A stretch of 64,000 nucleotides of DNA, taken from contig DAOLFG010000001.1 in the NCBI GenBank assembly GCA_035326425.1, positions 1-64,000 on the forward strand, written 5' to 3'. The position numbers and the translations under genes are program-made. This document shows positions 39,356 through 50,200 of this stretch, in pieces. Position 1 is the first letter of the stretch. Every line of letters begins with the position of its first letter. The notes below the pieces were generated by a model that had not been told where the DNA came from, ran no database searches, and saw nothing but the letters and a program-made list of their open reading frames with translations. Source of the stretch: CALKJU01 sp035326425 (GTDB lineage: Bacteria > Pseudomonadota > Alphaproteobacteria > Geminicoccales > Geminicoccaceae).

Positions 39356-39443
39356 GCCGGCGCGGCGCGAGCCCTCGCGGGGATCGTCACCGCGCCGCCG
39401 GGATGCTACCGTTCTCCCGCAGCGGTAGCGTCGAGGAGCGGCC

Positions 39444-40829
39444 TTGCACAACTCCCAGCCGGCCTATCTGGCGCCGCACGCGATGCTTCCCCATGGCTGG
39501 GAGGCCTGCGTGCGGATCGAGGTCTCGCCCGCCGGCAACATCGTCGGCGTGCGGCCGAACGACGAGGGCCAGGGTTGCGAGCGGCTGGGCGGGCCGGTGG
39601 TCCCGGGCATGCCCGACCTGCACAGCCATGCCTTCCAGCGCGCCATGGCCGGCCTGGTGCAGCGCCTGGAGCCCGACGAATCGACCTTCTGGGGCTGGCG
39701 GCAGGCGATGTACCGCTTCCTCGAGGCGCTGACGCCCGAGGATGTCGCGGCCGTCGCGGCCCAGCTCTATGTCGAGCTGCTCAAGGGCGGCTACACCACC
39801 GTCGCCGAGTTCCACTATCTCCACAACGCGCCGGGCGGCGAGGCCTATGCCGACCCGGCGGAAATGTCCCTGGCGATCCACGAGGCGGCGCGCAACGCCG
39901 GCATCGGCCTGACCCTGCTGCCCTCGCTCTACATGACCGGCGGCCTCGACGGCCGCGGCCTCGAGGGCGGCCAGCGGCGGTTCCGGCTCGATCCGGACGG
40001 TCTGTTCCGGCTGCTCGACCGGCTGGAGGCGGCTTTCCGCGACGATCCGGCGCGGCGCATCGGCATCGCTCCCCACAGCCTGCGGGCGGTGCCGGTGCCG
40101 GTGCTGCAGGAGGTCGTGGCCGAGATGCGCCGGCGCGATCCGACGGCACCGGTACACATCCACGTCGCCGAGCAGGTGCGGGAGGTCGAGGAGTGCCTGG
40201 CGCGCACCGGCCGCCGGCCGTTGTCGCTGCTCGCCGACAGCGTGCCGCTCGACGCCGGCTGCTGCCTGATCCACGCCACCCATCTGGACGACGGCGAGAC
40301 CGCGGCTCTCGCCGCCTCGCAGGCGGTGGCGGGCCTGTGCCCGACCACCGAGGCCGATCTCGGCGACGGCATCTTCCGCCTCGTCGACCATCTGGACGGC
40401 GGCGGCCGCATCGGCATCGGCACCGACAGCCAAGCCTCCACCTGTGCCGCCGACGAGCTGCGGCTGATGGAATATGCCCAGCGCCTGAGTCGCCGCCGGC
40501 GGCTGGTGGCCGCCACGCCCGCCGAGCCCTGCACCGGCGCCAGGCTGTGGCGGGCGGCGCTGGCCGGGGGTGCCCAGGCGGCCGGCCGGCCGGTCGGCCG
40601 CATCGCCCCCGGCTTTCGCGCCGACCTGCTGGTGCTCGATGCCGACCATCCCTCACTGGTCGCCACGCCCGACGACCGGCTGCTGGACGCGCTGGTGTTC
40701 GCACCGGGCCCGTCGCCGATCCGAGACGTCATGGTCGACGGCTCCTGGCGCATCCGCGACGGCGAGCACGCGCTCCAGACGCCGATCGCCGATGCCTATC
40801 GCGCCGTGCTCCGGCGGATCTGCCGCTAG
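39444..40829 (+). CDS. hutF: Formimidoylglutamate deiminase
   Basis: 461-residue amidohydrolase of histidine degradation. It converts N-formimidoyl-glutamate to N-formylglutamate plus ammonia. The metal site shows MPDLHSHAFQRAM (His60, His62), HVAEQ and the late Asp in IGIGTDSQAS; the long EPDESTFWGWRQAMYRF segment is typical of HutF. TTG 39444 has GAGGAG five bases upstream. It stands apart from other hut genes in this window. Confidence 0.92.
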   Translation: MHNSQPAYLAPHAMLPHGWEACVRIEVSPAGNIVGVRPNDEGQGCERLGGPVVPGMPDLHSHAFQRAMAGLVQRLEPDESTFWGWRQAMYRFLEALTPEDVAAVAAQLYVELLKGGYTTVAEFHYLHNAPGGEAYADPAEMSLAIHEAARNAGIGLTLLPSLYMTGGLDGRGLEGGQRRFRLDPDGLFRLLDRLEAAFRDDPARRIGIAPHSLRAVPVPVLQEVVAEMRRRDPTAPVHIHVAEQVREVEECLARTGRRPLSLLADSVPLDAGCCLIHATHLDDGETAALAASQAVAGLCPTTEADLGDGIFRLVDHLDGGGRIGIGTDSQASTCAADELRLMEYAQRLSRRRRLVAATPAEPCTGARLWRAALAGGAQAAGRPVGRIAPGFRADLLVLDADHPSLVATPDDRLLDALVFAPGPSPIRDVMVDGSWRIRDGEHALQTPIADAYRAVLRRICR

Positions 40830-40862
40830 CCGGAACGACTGCCGGGCCGGACGGGAACGATC

Positions 40863-41072
40863 TCAGGCATCGCCGGCGTGCGGCAGCGCCAGCGGAGCCA
40901 GCAGCGAAGCACTGTTGGCGACGAAGGCCTGCTCGGGGCGCGGAGGGCGCTGCTCGCCCAGCCCTCGATCGACGATGCGGGCGAGCTGGCGCAGCCGCTC
41001 GTGCCGCTGGCGCAGGCGCGTCAGCACCGCCACGCGCGCCAGCTCGCTGTTGTCGATTGCCTTGTCTTGCAT
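40863..41072 (-). CDS. Unknown small helical protein
   Basis: 69 residues, basic and helical in the first half (ELARVAVLTRLRQRHERLRQLARIVD), with strong third-position GC that supports coding. I see no good ribosome site before ATG 41072 and recognise no family. It may be a small regulatory or nucleic-acid-binding protein. Confidence 0.4.
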   Translation of the reverse strand: MQDKAIDNSELARVAVLTRLRQRHERLRQLARIVDRGLGEQRPPRPEQAFVANSASLLAPLALPHAGDA

Positions 41073-41152
41073 GCTCGGGCGTCCGGATCACTGCGTTTCC
41101 GCCATGCCCAGCAAGCTGCGACGGGAGAGGCCTGTCTTTGATATTTCTCAAT

Positions 41153-41178
41153 CGCCGACCGATTTTTTTCGGTCGGCG
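41153..41178. terminator. Hairpin with an oligo-T loop
   Basis: Arms CGCCGACCGA (41153-41162) and TCGGTCGGCG (41169-41178) surround a loop of six T. The T-run lies in the loop, not after the stem, so this is not a classic terminator in either direction. It sits between the 40863-41072 gene and the ugpC gene. Confidence 0.4.
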
Positions 41179-41210
41179 GATCGGATGGACGGGCCGGTGC
41201 GACCGCTACC

Positions 41211-41234
41211 GGCCGCGGCGGAGCCGCCGCGGCC
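41211..41234 (-). terminator. GC-rich inverted repeat after ugpC
   Basis: GGCCGCGGCGG and CCGCCGCGGCC flank the bases AG, 10 bases beyond the ugpC stop on the minus strand. It probably ends ugpC transcription together with the T-loop hairpin further on. Confidence 0.5.
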
Positions 41235-41244
41235 GGCGGCGCGA

Positions 41245-42321
<1,077 letters not shown>

Positions 42322-42506
42322 GGGGTTCCATCCCTGATCGCGCGGCCGCTTGGCGCCCCGGGCGCCGCGCGCGGATCCGGAGCGAGCCCCCGAGCTCGCC
42401 GCGCCGCGAGGCCGGCGGGGGGCGGGCGGATCATGGCGGTGGCCGGCCCATGCGGCAACCCGCGACGTGGCGCCTACGGGGAATTGATGGCGCCGGAGGG
42501 CGCCTT

Positions 42507-43778
42507 CTACGCCGCCAGCCTGTCGAACCCGACCTCCGGCACCTTCCGTCCGACCGGCCCGAGCGTCACCAGCGTCGCGGGCCTGCTGGCCAGCAGGCGG
42601 CGGCCGACGCGCTTGACGGCGGCGGCGTCGACGGCGTCGAGCTTGGCGACGGTCTCGGCGGTGGGGACGCGGCGGTCGAAATAGAGCAGCTGGCTGGCCA
42701 GCTCGCCGCAGACGTTGGCACAGCTCTCCTGGCCCATCAGCAGTGCCGCCTTGATCTGGGCGCGGGCGCGGGCGACCTCGTCCTCGGTGGCCTCGTCGAG
42801 CAGCTTCTCGGTCTCGGCGGCGACGACGCGCAAGAGCTCGGGCAGGTCCTTGGGGCTGGTGCCGGCATAGATGCCGAACAGGCCGGTGTCGGCATAGCCC
42901 GAGGCGAAGGTGTGGACGGCGTAGCACAGGCCGCGGCTCTCGCGGACCTCCTGGAACAGCCGCGAGGACATGCCGCCGCCGAGCGCCGCCGACAGCACGC
43001 TCTGGGCGTGGTCGTCGGGATCGTTCCACGACACGCCCTCCCAGCCGATGCAGACATGCACCTGCTCGAGATCCTTGCGGCGGTCGACGAGCCGGCCGCC
43101 GGCATAGGACGCGCGCTCGGCCGGGGCGGTGGGAATGTCGGCGAGGTCACCGAACAGGCGCCGCGCCAGCTCGACCAGCCGGTCGTGCTCGACCTTGCCG
43201 GCGGCGGCCAGCACCATGCGCGACGGCCGGTAGTGCGTCGCCATGTAGTCGACCAGCGCCTGGCGCGGCATCCGCGCCACGATGGCCTCGGGCCCGAGGA
43301 TCGGCCGGCCGATGGCCTGGCCGGGAAAGGCGCGCTCCTGGAACAGGTCGAAGACGAGATCGTCGGGCGTGTCCTGGACCTGGCCGATCTCCTGCAGGAT
43401 GACGTGGCGCTCGCGCTCGAGCTCGATCGGGTCGAACACCGAGCGGCGCAGGATGTCGGCGACGATCTCGGCCGCCAGCGGCACGTCCTCGGCCAGCACG
43501 CGGGCGTAGTAGGCGGTGTGCTCGCGGCCGGTGAAGGCATTGAGCGCGCCGCCGACGTTCTCCATCTGCTCGGCGATGGCCCTGGCCGAGCGGGTCTCGG
43601 TGCCCTTGAAGGCCATGTGCTCCAGCATGTGAGCGACGCCGTTGACCTCGGCCGCCTCGTAGCGGGCGCCGACGTCGACCCAGACGCCGATGGCGGCGGT
43701 CTCGAGCCAGGGCATGGCCTCGCTGACGACGCGGAAGCCGTTGTCGAGGCGGGTGATCTGCGTGGGCTCGTCGCGCAT
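42507..43778 (-). CDS. M16-family zinc metallopeptidase (processing peptidase-like)
   Basis: 423 residues. The inverted zinc motif HxxEH is H50-MLE-H54 in VAHMLEHMAFKGT, and the second-shell Glu lies in ERHVILQEIGQVQD. The C-terminal half carries the substrate-binding GGGMSSRLFQEVRESRGLCY. The closest relatives are PqqL/mitochondrial processing peptidase-type enzymes that degrade peptides. It directly follows thrC on the minus strand with an ATGA overlap, a gene order common in alphaproteobacteria. Confidence 0.92.
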   Translation of the reverse strand: MRDEPTQITRLDNGFRVVSEAMPWLETAAIGVWVDVGARYEAAEVNGVAHMLEHMAFKGTETRSARAIAEQMENVGGALNAFTGREHTAYYARVLAEDVPLAAEIVADILRRSVFDPIELERERHVILQEIGQVQDTPDDLVFDLFQERAFPGQAIGRPILGPEAIVARMPRQALVDYMATHYRPSRMVLAAAGKVEHDRLVELARRLFGDLADIPTAPAERASYAGGRLVDRRKDLEQVHVCIGWEGVSWNDPDDHAQSVLSAALGGGMSSRLFQEVRESRGLCYAVHTFASGYADTGLFGIYAGTSPKDLPELLRVVAAETEKLLDEATEDEVARARAQIKAALLMGQESCANVCGELASQLLYFDRRVPTAETVAKLDAVDAAAVKRVGRRLLASRPATLVTLGPVGRKVPEVGFDRLAA

Positions 43779-45175
43779 CAGGCGGGAAGCACCTTGCTAC
43801 GGATGTGGGCGCGCAGCGCGCCGAGGTCACTGGGCAGGATGTCGTAGCGCTCGGGCCGGTCGTGGAGGTCGGCCAGGAACGGCGGCAGCTCCGGGCGGCG
43901 ACCGGTCGCGGCGGCGACCGCGTCCGGGAACTTGGCCGGATGGGCGGTCGACAGCGTCACCATCGGCACCGACGGATCGCCGCGATGGGCGGCAGCGGCG
44001 GCGAGGCCGACGGCGGTGTGCGGGTCGACCAGCTCGCCGGTGGCCTTCAGCACCGCCGCCATCGTCGCCGCGGTCGCGGCCTCGTCGACCCTGCAGCCGG
44101 TGAACAGGGCGCGGGCCGAGGCCAGGGCGGCGTCGTCGACGGCAGCACGGCCGTCTTGCGCGAAATTGGCCATCCAGGCGCGCACCGCCGGGCCGTCGCC
44201 GCCCAGGAGGTCGAGCAGCAGGCGCTCGAAATTGCTGGCGACCTGGATGTCCATGCTCGGGCTGATGGTCGGGAAGACCTCGCCCGACTGGTAGATGCCG
44301 CTGGCGAGGAAGCGCGCCAGGATGTCGTTGCGGTTGGTGGCGACCACCAGCCGCTCGACCGGCAGGCCCATGCGGTACGCGGCATAGCCGGCATAGACGT
44401 CGCCGAAATTGCCGGTCGGCACCGAGAAGGCGATCCTGCGCTCCGGCGCACCCAGCGAGACGGCAGCCGACACGTAGTAGGCGATCTGGGCCATGATGCG
44501 GGCCCAGTTGATCGAGTTGACGGCGGCGAGGGCCGCCTCGTCGCGGAAGGCCGGGTCGTTGAACAGCGCCTTCACCAGCGCCTGGCAGTCGTCGAAGCTG
44601 CCCTCGACTGCGATGTTGTGAACATTGGCGTCCGGCACCGTCGTCATCTGCCGGCGCTGCACCTCCGAGACCCGGCCCAGGGGGTGCAGCACGACGATGC
44701 GCATGCGCTCGCGGCCGGCGACGGCCCGGATCGCCGCCGAGCCGGTGTCGCCCGAGGTGGCGCCGACAATGGTGATGCCGCGCCGGCCGCGACCCAGCAC
44801 CTCCTCGAACAGCAGGCCCAGCAGCTGCAGCGCGAAGTCCTTGAAAGCGAGCGTCGGCCCGTGGAACAGCTCCAGCAGCCAGTCGGCGGGGCCGAGCTGC
44901 TTCAGCGGTGCGATCGCGGCGTGCGTGAAGCTCGCATAGGCCTCGCCGACGCAGCGGTCGAGCACGTCGCGCGACAGCGAGCCCTCGACGAACGGCCAGA
45001 CCACCTCGGCCACGATGTCGGCATAGGCCCGGCCGACGAAGCCGCGCAGCCGGGCGGCCGAAAGCTCGGGGAAGCGCTCGGGCACGTAGAGCCCGCCATC
45101 GGTGGCGAGACCGGCCAGCAGCACGCCTTCGAAGTCGAGGGCCGGCGCTTGGCCACGCGTGCTGACATAGCGGAT
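43778..45175 (-). CDS. thrC: Threonine synthase, apparent ATC start
   Basis: 465 residues. PLP enzyme converting O-phosphohomoserine to threonine; PLP Lys112 is in GPTLAFKDFALQ, and the phosphate loop is GATSGDTGSA. Family members begin MxYxSTRGQAP. Here the matching stretch is IRYVSTRGQAPALDFEG, with ATC (45175-45173) at the place of ATG and GGAG seven bases before it. The next usable start, GTG 45124, would remove 17 conserved residues. I annotate from the ATC codon as the best reading. The stop overlaps the M16 peptidase start. Confidence 0.85.
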   Translation of the reverse strand: MRYVSTRGQAPALDFEGVLLAGLATDGGLYVPERFPELSAARLRGFVGRAYADIVAEVVWPFVEGSLSRDVLDRCVGEAYASFTHAAIAPLKQLGPADWLLELFHGPTLAFKDFALQLLGLLFEEVLGRGRRGITIVGATSGDTGSAAIRAVAGRERMRIVVLHPLGRVSEVQRRQMTTVPDANVHNIAVEGSFDDCQALVKALFNDPAFRDEAALAAVNSINWARIMAQIAYYVSAAVSLGAPERRIAFSVPTGNFGDVYAGYAAYRMGLPVERLVVATNRNDILARFLASGIYQSGEVFPTISPSMDIQVASNFERLLLDLLGGDGPAVRAWMANFAQDGRAAVDDAALASARALFTGCRVDEAATAATMAAVLKATGELVDPHTAVGLAAAAAHRGDPSVPMVTLSTAHPAKFPDAVAAATGRRPELPPFLADLHDRPERYDILPSDLGALRAHIRSKVLPA

Positions 45176-45268
45176 CGTCGTTCTCCCGGCGGGGCGGTGC
45201 GAGCGGCGCCCTGCCTAGGGCCGTTCGCTGCTGCATGCAACCGATGCGGCGTACGTTGCGGTGCAGCA

Positions 45269-45297
45269 TTGACAGAGCTGAGTGGGTGCTTACTTAT
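45269..45297 (+). promoter_or_regulatory. Candidate promoter of the tetR gene
   Basis: TTGACA (45269-45274), a 17-base spacer and ACTTAT (45292-45297), 57 bases before the tetR start and in the gap divergent from thrC. The -10 match is moderate. Confidence 0.4.
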
Positions 45298-45353
45298 CAT
45301 GCGCTCCGGTTGCCTGGCCAGTTGCCCGGAACGAGAGACCTGGAACGTAGAGA

Positions 45354-46031
45354 ATGGCGCGCGCAAGGCTGGACGGCGAGGAACGCAGGCGCAGCATCGT
45401 CGAATCGGCGGTGCCGCTGTTCGCGCGCCGGGGCTTCGCCGGCACCACCACCAAGGAGATCGCCCGCCAGGCAGGGGTCTCCGAGGCGCTGCTGTTCCAG
45501 CACTTCCCCAGCAAGGCCGCCCTCTACCGCGAGATCCTGGCGCAGGGCTGCGAAGGCGATCCGGCGCTGGCCAAGCTGATGAGCCTCGAGCCGTCGACGG
45601 CGGCACTGGTCGAGGTGACGCACATGTTCGTGCGGCATTTCGTCGGCAGCGCCAGCGAGGACTGCGAGATCCGCCAGCGGCTGATGCTGAACAGCTTCCT
45701 CGAGGACGGCGAGTATGCGAGACTTGTCTACGGCTGGGTGCAGGACGAGATCTATCCCTGGTTCGCCGCCTGCATCGCCGCCGCTAGGCAGGCGGGCGAT
45801 CTCGCATCCGGCAGCGTGCTGCCCGCCAACGCCTTCTGGCTCGGCGAGCATGTCGCGGCCTTCGTCGCCTTCGCCCGGCTCGGCGGCCATGCTACCGTGC
45901 CCTATGGCGGCGACCTCGAGACGGTGATCGCCGACGCCACCCGCTTCATCCTGCGCGGCTACGGGCTTTCGGACGCCCTGATCGACCGCAACTGGCCGGC
46001 AGCCCCGGCCGACCGCGCGGCCGCCGCCTGA
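45354..46031 (+). CDS. TetR-family transcriptional regulator
   Basis: 225 residues. The helix-turn-helix lies at about 10-57 (RRRSIVESAVPLFARRGFAGTTTKEIARQAGVSEALLFQHFPSKAALY), followed by a helical ligand-binding domain. It is the first gene of a run with an RND efflux pump (adaptor at 46070, transporter at 47292), so it most likely represses the pump and is released by its substrates. No clear dyad operator is visible upstream. Confidence 0.9.
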   Translation: MARARLDGEERRRSIVESAVPLFARRGFAGTTTKEIARQAGVSEALLFQHFPSKAALYREILAQGCEGDPALAKLMSLEPSTAALVEVTHMFVRHFVGSASEDCEIRQRLMLNSFLEDGEYARLVYGWVQDEIYPWFAACIAAARQAGDLASGSVLPANAFWLGEHVAAFVAFARLGGHATVPYGGDLETVIADATRFILRGYGLSDALIDRNWPAAPADRAAAA

Positions 46032-46069
46032 ACCGGCCGCCGACCTCCTACCCACCGGACGCACCCGCC

Positions 46070-47269
46070 ATGGCCAGCTCCATGACCTTCGACGAGACCC
46101 GCCAGCGCCCCGAGGGCCAGCGCAAGCCGGTGAGCCGGGTGCGGCTGGTCGTGGCGTTCGTGCTGATGGCGCTGCTGATCGCCCTGCTGGGCGGCGGGCT
46201 GTGGGGCTTCAACTACATGCGCGAGCAGGGCACGGCGGCCTATTTCGCCAGCATGGTGCCGCCGCCCACGGCGGTTTCGGCGGCGCCGGCCCGGTCCGGG
46301 CCGATGCCACGCTACCTCGAGGGCATCGGCAGCCTGACCTCGGTGCGCCAGGTCGAGGTCGCACCCGAGGTGGCGGGGCGAGTGACGAAGATCCTGTTCG
46401 AGGCCGGTGCGGAGGTGAAGGCCGGCGATCCGCTCGTCCAGCTCAACGACGAGGAGGAGCGCGCCGACCTCGGCTCGTACCAGGCGCAGGCGACCCTGGC
46501 GCAGGCCAATCTCGGCCGCACCACCAAGCTCGCCAATCGCGACTTCGCCTCGCAGGCCACGCTCGACACCAACCAGAGCGCGCTCGACCAAGCGCGCGCC
46601 GGCATCTCGCGGACCCAGGCGGTGATCGACCAGAAGCTGATCAAGGCACCATTCGACGGCCAGCTCGGCATCCGCCAGGTCCAGCTCGGCCAGTATGTCA
46701 GCCCCGGCACGACGCTGGTGACGCTGACCGATCTCGACCCGCTCTACGTCAACTTCACGCTGCCCGAGCAGACCCGCGCCGAGGTGCAGGTCGGGCGCAG
46801 GGTCGAGGTGCGGGTCGACGCCTTCCCCGGCCGTGCCTTCGAGGCCGAGCTGACCACTGTCGAGCCGCAGGTCGACCCGTCGACCCGCACGATCAGGCTG
46901 CAGGCGACCCTGCCCAATCCCGACAAGCTGCTGCTGCCGGGCATGTTCGCGCATGCGCGGCTGGTCCTGCCGCCCGAGCCGGAGGTGGTGACCGTGCCGG
47001 AGACCGCCGTCACCCAGACGCTCTACGGCGATTCCGTCTACATCGTGCGCGACGAGAAGACGCCCGACGGCAAGCCGGTGCAGAAGGCCGTGCAGACCTT
47101 CGTCGAGACCGGCTCGGTGTCCGACGGCCGGATCGTCATCAGGCGCGGCGTGCAGGCGGGCGACCTCGTCGTCGCCTCGGGCCAGCTCAAGCTGCACAAC
47201 GGTGCCGCCGTGACGGTGGCGCCCGACAGCACGGCGCTCGCCGTGCCCGCCACCCCGCCGGTCCAGTGA
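46070..47269 (+). CDS. RND efflux pump periplasmic adaptor subunit
   Basis: 399 residues. An N-terminal membrane anchor (VRLVVAFVLMALLIALLGGGLWGF) replaces a lipobox. The barrel-sandwich halves are VRQVEVAPEVAGRVTKILFEAG and IKAPFDGQLGIRQVQLGQYV, with the helical hairpin between them and beta-barrel and membrane-proximal domains after. It bridges the transporter at 47292 to an outer-membrane channel, which is not encoded here. Confidence 0.92.
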   Translation: MASSMTFDETRQRPEGQRKPVSRVRLVVAFVLMALLIALLGGGLWGFNYMREQGTAAYFASMVPPPTAVSAAPARSGPMPRYLEGIGSLTSVRQVEVAPEVAGRVTKILFEAGAEVKAGDPLVQLNDEEERADLGSYQAQATLAQANLGRTTKLANRDFASQATLDTNQSALDQARAGISRTQAVIDQKLIKAPFDGQLGIRQVQLGQYVSPGTTLVTLTDLDPLYVNFTLPEQTRAEVQVGRRVEVRVDAFPGRAFEAELTTVEPQVDPSTRTIRLQATLPNPDKLLLPGMFAHARLVLPPEPEVVTVPETAVTQTLYGDSVYIVRDEKTPDGKPVQKAVQTFVETGSVSDGRIVIRRGVQAGDLVVASGQLKLHNGAAVTVAPDSTALAVPATPPVQ

Positions 47270-47291
47270 GCCGGCGGGGCGGAGCCATCCG

Positions 47292-50200
47292 ATGAGATTC
47301 ACCGACATCTTCGTCAAGCGGCCGGTGCTGGCCGCCGTCACCAGCCTGCTGATCCTGCTGGTCGGCCTGAACGCGATGTTCTCGCTGCCGGTCCGGCAGT
47401 ATCCCGAGCTGAAGAACACCGTCATCCGGGTGACGACGTCCTATCCGGGCGCCTCGCCGGAGCTGATGCAGGGCTTCATCACCACGCCCATCGCCCAGGC
47501 CGTGGCCTCGGCCGAGGGCATCGACTACATGACCTCGTCCTCCAAGCAGGGGACGAGCACCGTCACCGCCTACATCAAGCTCAACGCCGACCCCAACACC
47601 GCCATGACCGACGTCATGGCCAAGGTGAACCAGGTCAAGTACCAGATCCCGCGCGAGGCCAACGACCCGGTCATCCTGAAGTCGACCGGCGAGACCACGG
47701 CGGTGATGTACATCGCCTTCTACAGCCCGGAGCTGTCCGGCCCCGCCATCACCGACTATCTGAGCCGCGTCGTCCAGCCGCTGCTGGCCACGGTCGACGG
47801 TGTCGCCAACGCCGAGGCGCTGGGCGGCCAGACCTTCGCCATGCGGGTCTGGCTCGATCCCGACCGGATGGCGGCGCGCGGCGTCTCGGCCGACGACATC
47901 AAGGCCGCCATCACCGCCAACAACTTCCAGTCCGCCGCCGGCCAGGCCAAGGGCTATTTCACCGTCACCAACATCATCGCCGACACCGGCCTCACCGGGC
48001 TCGACGACTTCCGGCAGATGGTGGTGAAGTCCGAGAACGGCAGCATCGTCCGGCTCAACGACGTCGCCCGCATCGAGCTGGGCGCGCAGAACAGCGACAG
48101 CTCGGTGATGATGAACGGCGAGCGCGCCGTATTCATCGGCGTCAACGCCACTCCCACCGGCAACCCGCTCAACATCTCGGAGGGCATCCGCGCCCTGGTG
48201 CCCGGTATCGAGCGCGGCCTACCGCCGACCCTGTCGATGAAGATCGTCTACGACTCGACCGACTTCATCAACTCGTCGATCGAGGAGGTGCGCAACACCC
48301 TGCTCGAGGCCGTGGGCATCGTCATCGTCGTCATCTTCCTGTTCCTGGGCTCGGTGCGCTCGGTGGTGATACCCATCGTCACCATGCCGCTGTCGCTGAT
48401 CGGCGCCGGCCTGTTCATGCTGGCCATGGGCTTCAGCCTCAACCTGCTGACCCTGCTCGCCATGGTGCTGGCGATCGGGCTCGTCGTCGACGACGCCATC
48501 GTGGTGGTGGAGAACGTCCACCGCCACATCGAGGAGGGCAAGACGCCGCTGCAGGCGTCGCTGATCGGCGCGCGCGAGATCGCCGGACCGGTCGTCACCA
48601 TGACCCTGACGCTGGCGGCGGTCTACGCGCCGATCGGCTTCCTCACCGGCCTCACCGGCTCGCTGTTCCGCGAGTTCGCCTTCACGCTGGCGGGCTCGGT
48701 GATCATCTCCGGCATCGTGGCGCTGACCCTGTCGCCGATGATGTGCTCGCTGCTGCTGCCCAGGCACGGCCAGGAGGGCTGGTTCGCCCGCTTCGTCGAG
48801 CGCCGCATGGAGCAGACCACGGGCTGGTACGATGCGCTGCTCAGGCCGTCGCTCGACTACCGGCCGGTGACGCTGCTGTTCGCCATCGCGGTGTTCGCCA
48901 GCCTCGGTTTCCTGTTCGTCAACATCAAGGCGGAGCTCGCGCCCGAGGAAGACCAGGGCATCCTGTTCGCGGTGTCCAAGGGGCCGCAATACGCCAACCT
49001 GGACTATTCCGACGCCTATGGGAACCAGGCCGACGAAATCTTCGCGACGGTGCCCGAGGCGCAGCTCCGCTTCATCGTCAACGGCACGGAAGGGCCGAAC
49101 CACGGCTTCGCCGGCCTGCAGGTCAAGCCGTGGGACGAGCGCGAGCGCACGGTGATGGAGATCCAGCCGGACGTGCAGGCCAAGCTCAACGACATCACCG
49201 GCCAGCAGATGTTCCTGTTCTCGCTGCCGCCGCTGCCCGGCACCATCGGCGGCCTGCCGGTGCAGATGGTGATCAGCTCGCCCGTGAGCTACGACCTGGT
49301 CTACCAGCAGATGGAGCAGATCAAGGCCAAGGCGCGCGAGAGCGGGCTGTTCATCGTCGTCGATAGCGACCTCGACTTCAACAACCCGGCGATCCGGGTC
49401 GAGATCGACCGCGCCAAGGCCAACCAGCTCGGCGTGACGATGCAGGAGATCGGCAGCACGCTGGCGACGATGACCGGCGGCAACTATGTCAACCGCTTCA
49501 ACCTCGAGGGCCGCTCCTACGAGGTCATCCCGCAGGTGCCGCGCGCCCAGCGGCTGACGCCGGACAAGCTCGGCCAGTACTACGTCGAGACCGCCAGCGG
49601 CGAGCCGGTGCCACTCTCGACGGTCGTGCGCATCTCGACCGAGACACTGCCCAACGCGCTGACGCAGTACAACCAGATGAACTCGGCGACGTTCTCGGCC
49701 GTGCCGATGCCGGGCGTCAGCATGGGCCAGGCCGTCGACTTCCTGCGAGACGCGGCGGCGGCCATGCCCTCGGAGTTCCGCCACGACTTCCTCTCGCAGT
49801 CGCGGCAGTACGTCACCGAGGGCAATCAGCTGGCACTGACCTTCGTGTTCGCGCTGGTCGTCATCTACCTGGTGCTGGCGGCACAGTTCGAATCGCTGCG
49901 CGATCCCCTCGTGATCCTGGTCAGCGTGCCGATGTCGATCTGCGGCGCGCTGCTGCCGCTGTTCTTCGGCCTCGCCACCATGAACATCTACACCCAGATC
50001 GGGCTGGTCACGCTGGTGGGCCTGATCAGCAAGCACGGCATCCTGATGGTCGAGTTCGCCAACGAGATCCAGCGCAGCCGCAATCTCGACCGGCGGGCCG
50101 CCATCGAGGAGGCGGCCAAGGTGCGGCTGCGGCCGATCCTGATGACCACGGCCGCCATGGTGATGGGCCTGGTGCCGCTGCTGCTGGCCAGCGGCGCCGG

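Noticed and set aside
42340..42440. GC-rich palindromic stretch (GGCGCCCCGGGCGCC and neighbours) between ugpC and the M16 gene
   Set aside because: Short palindromes are expected at this GC content; no T-tract, promoter or regulator context supports a function.
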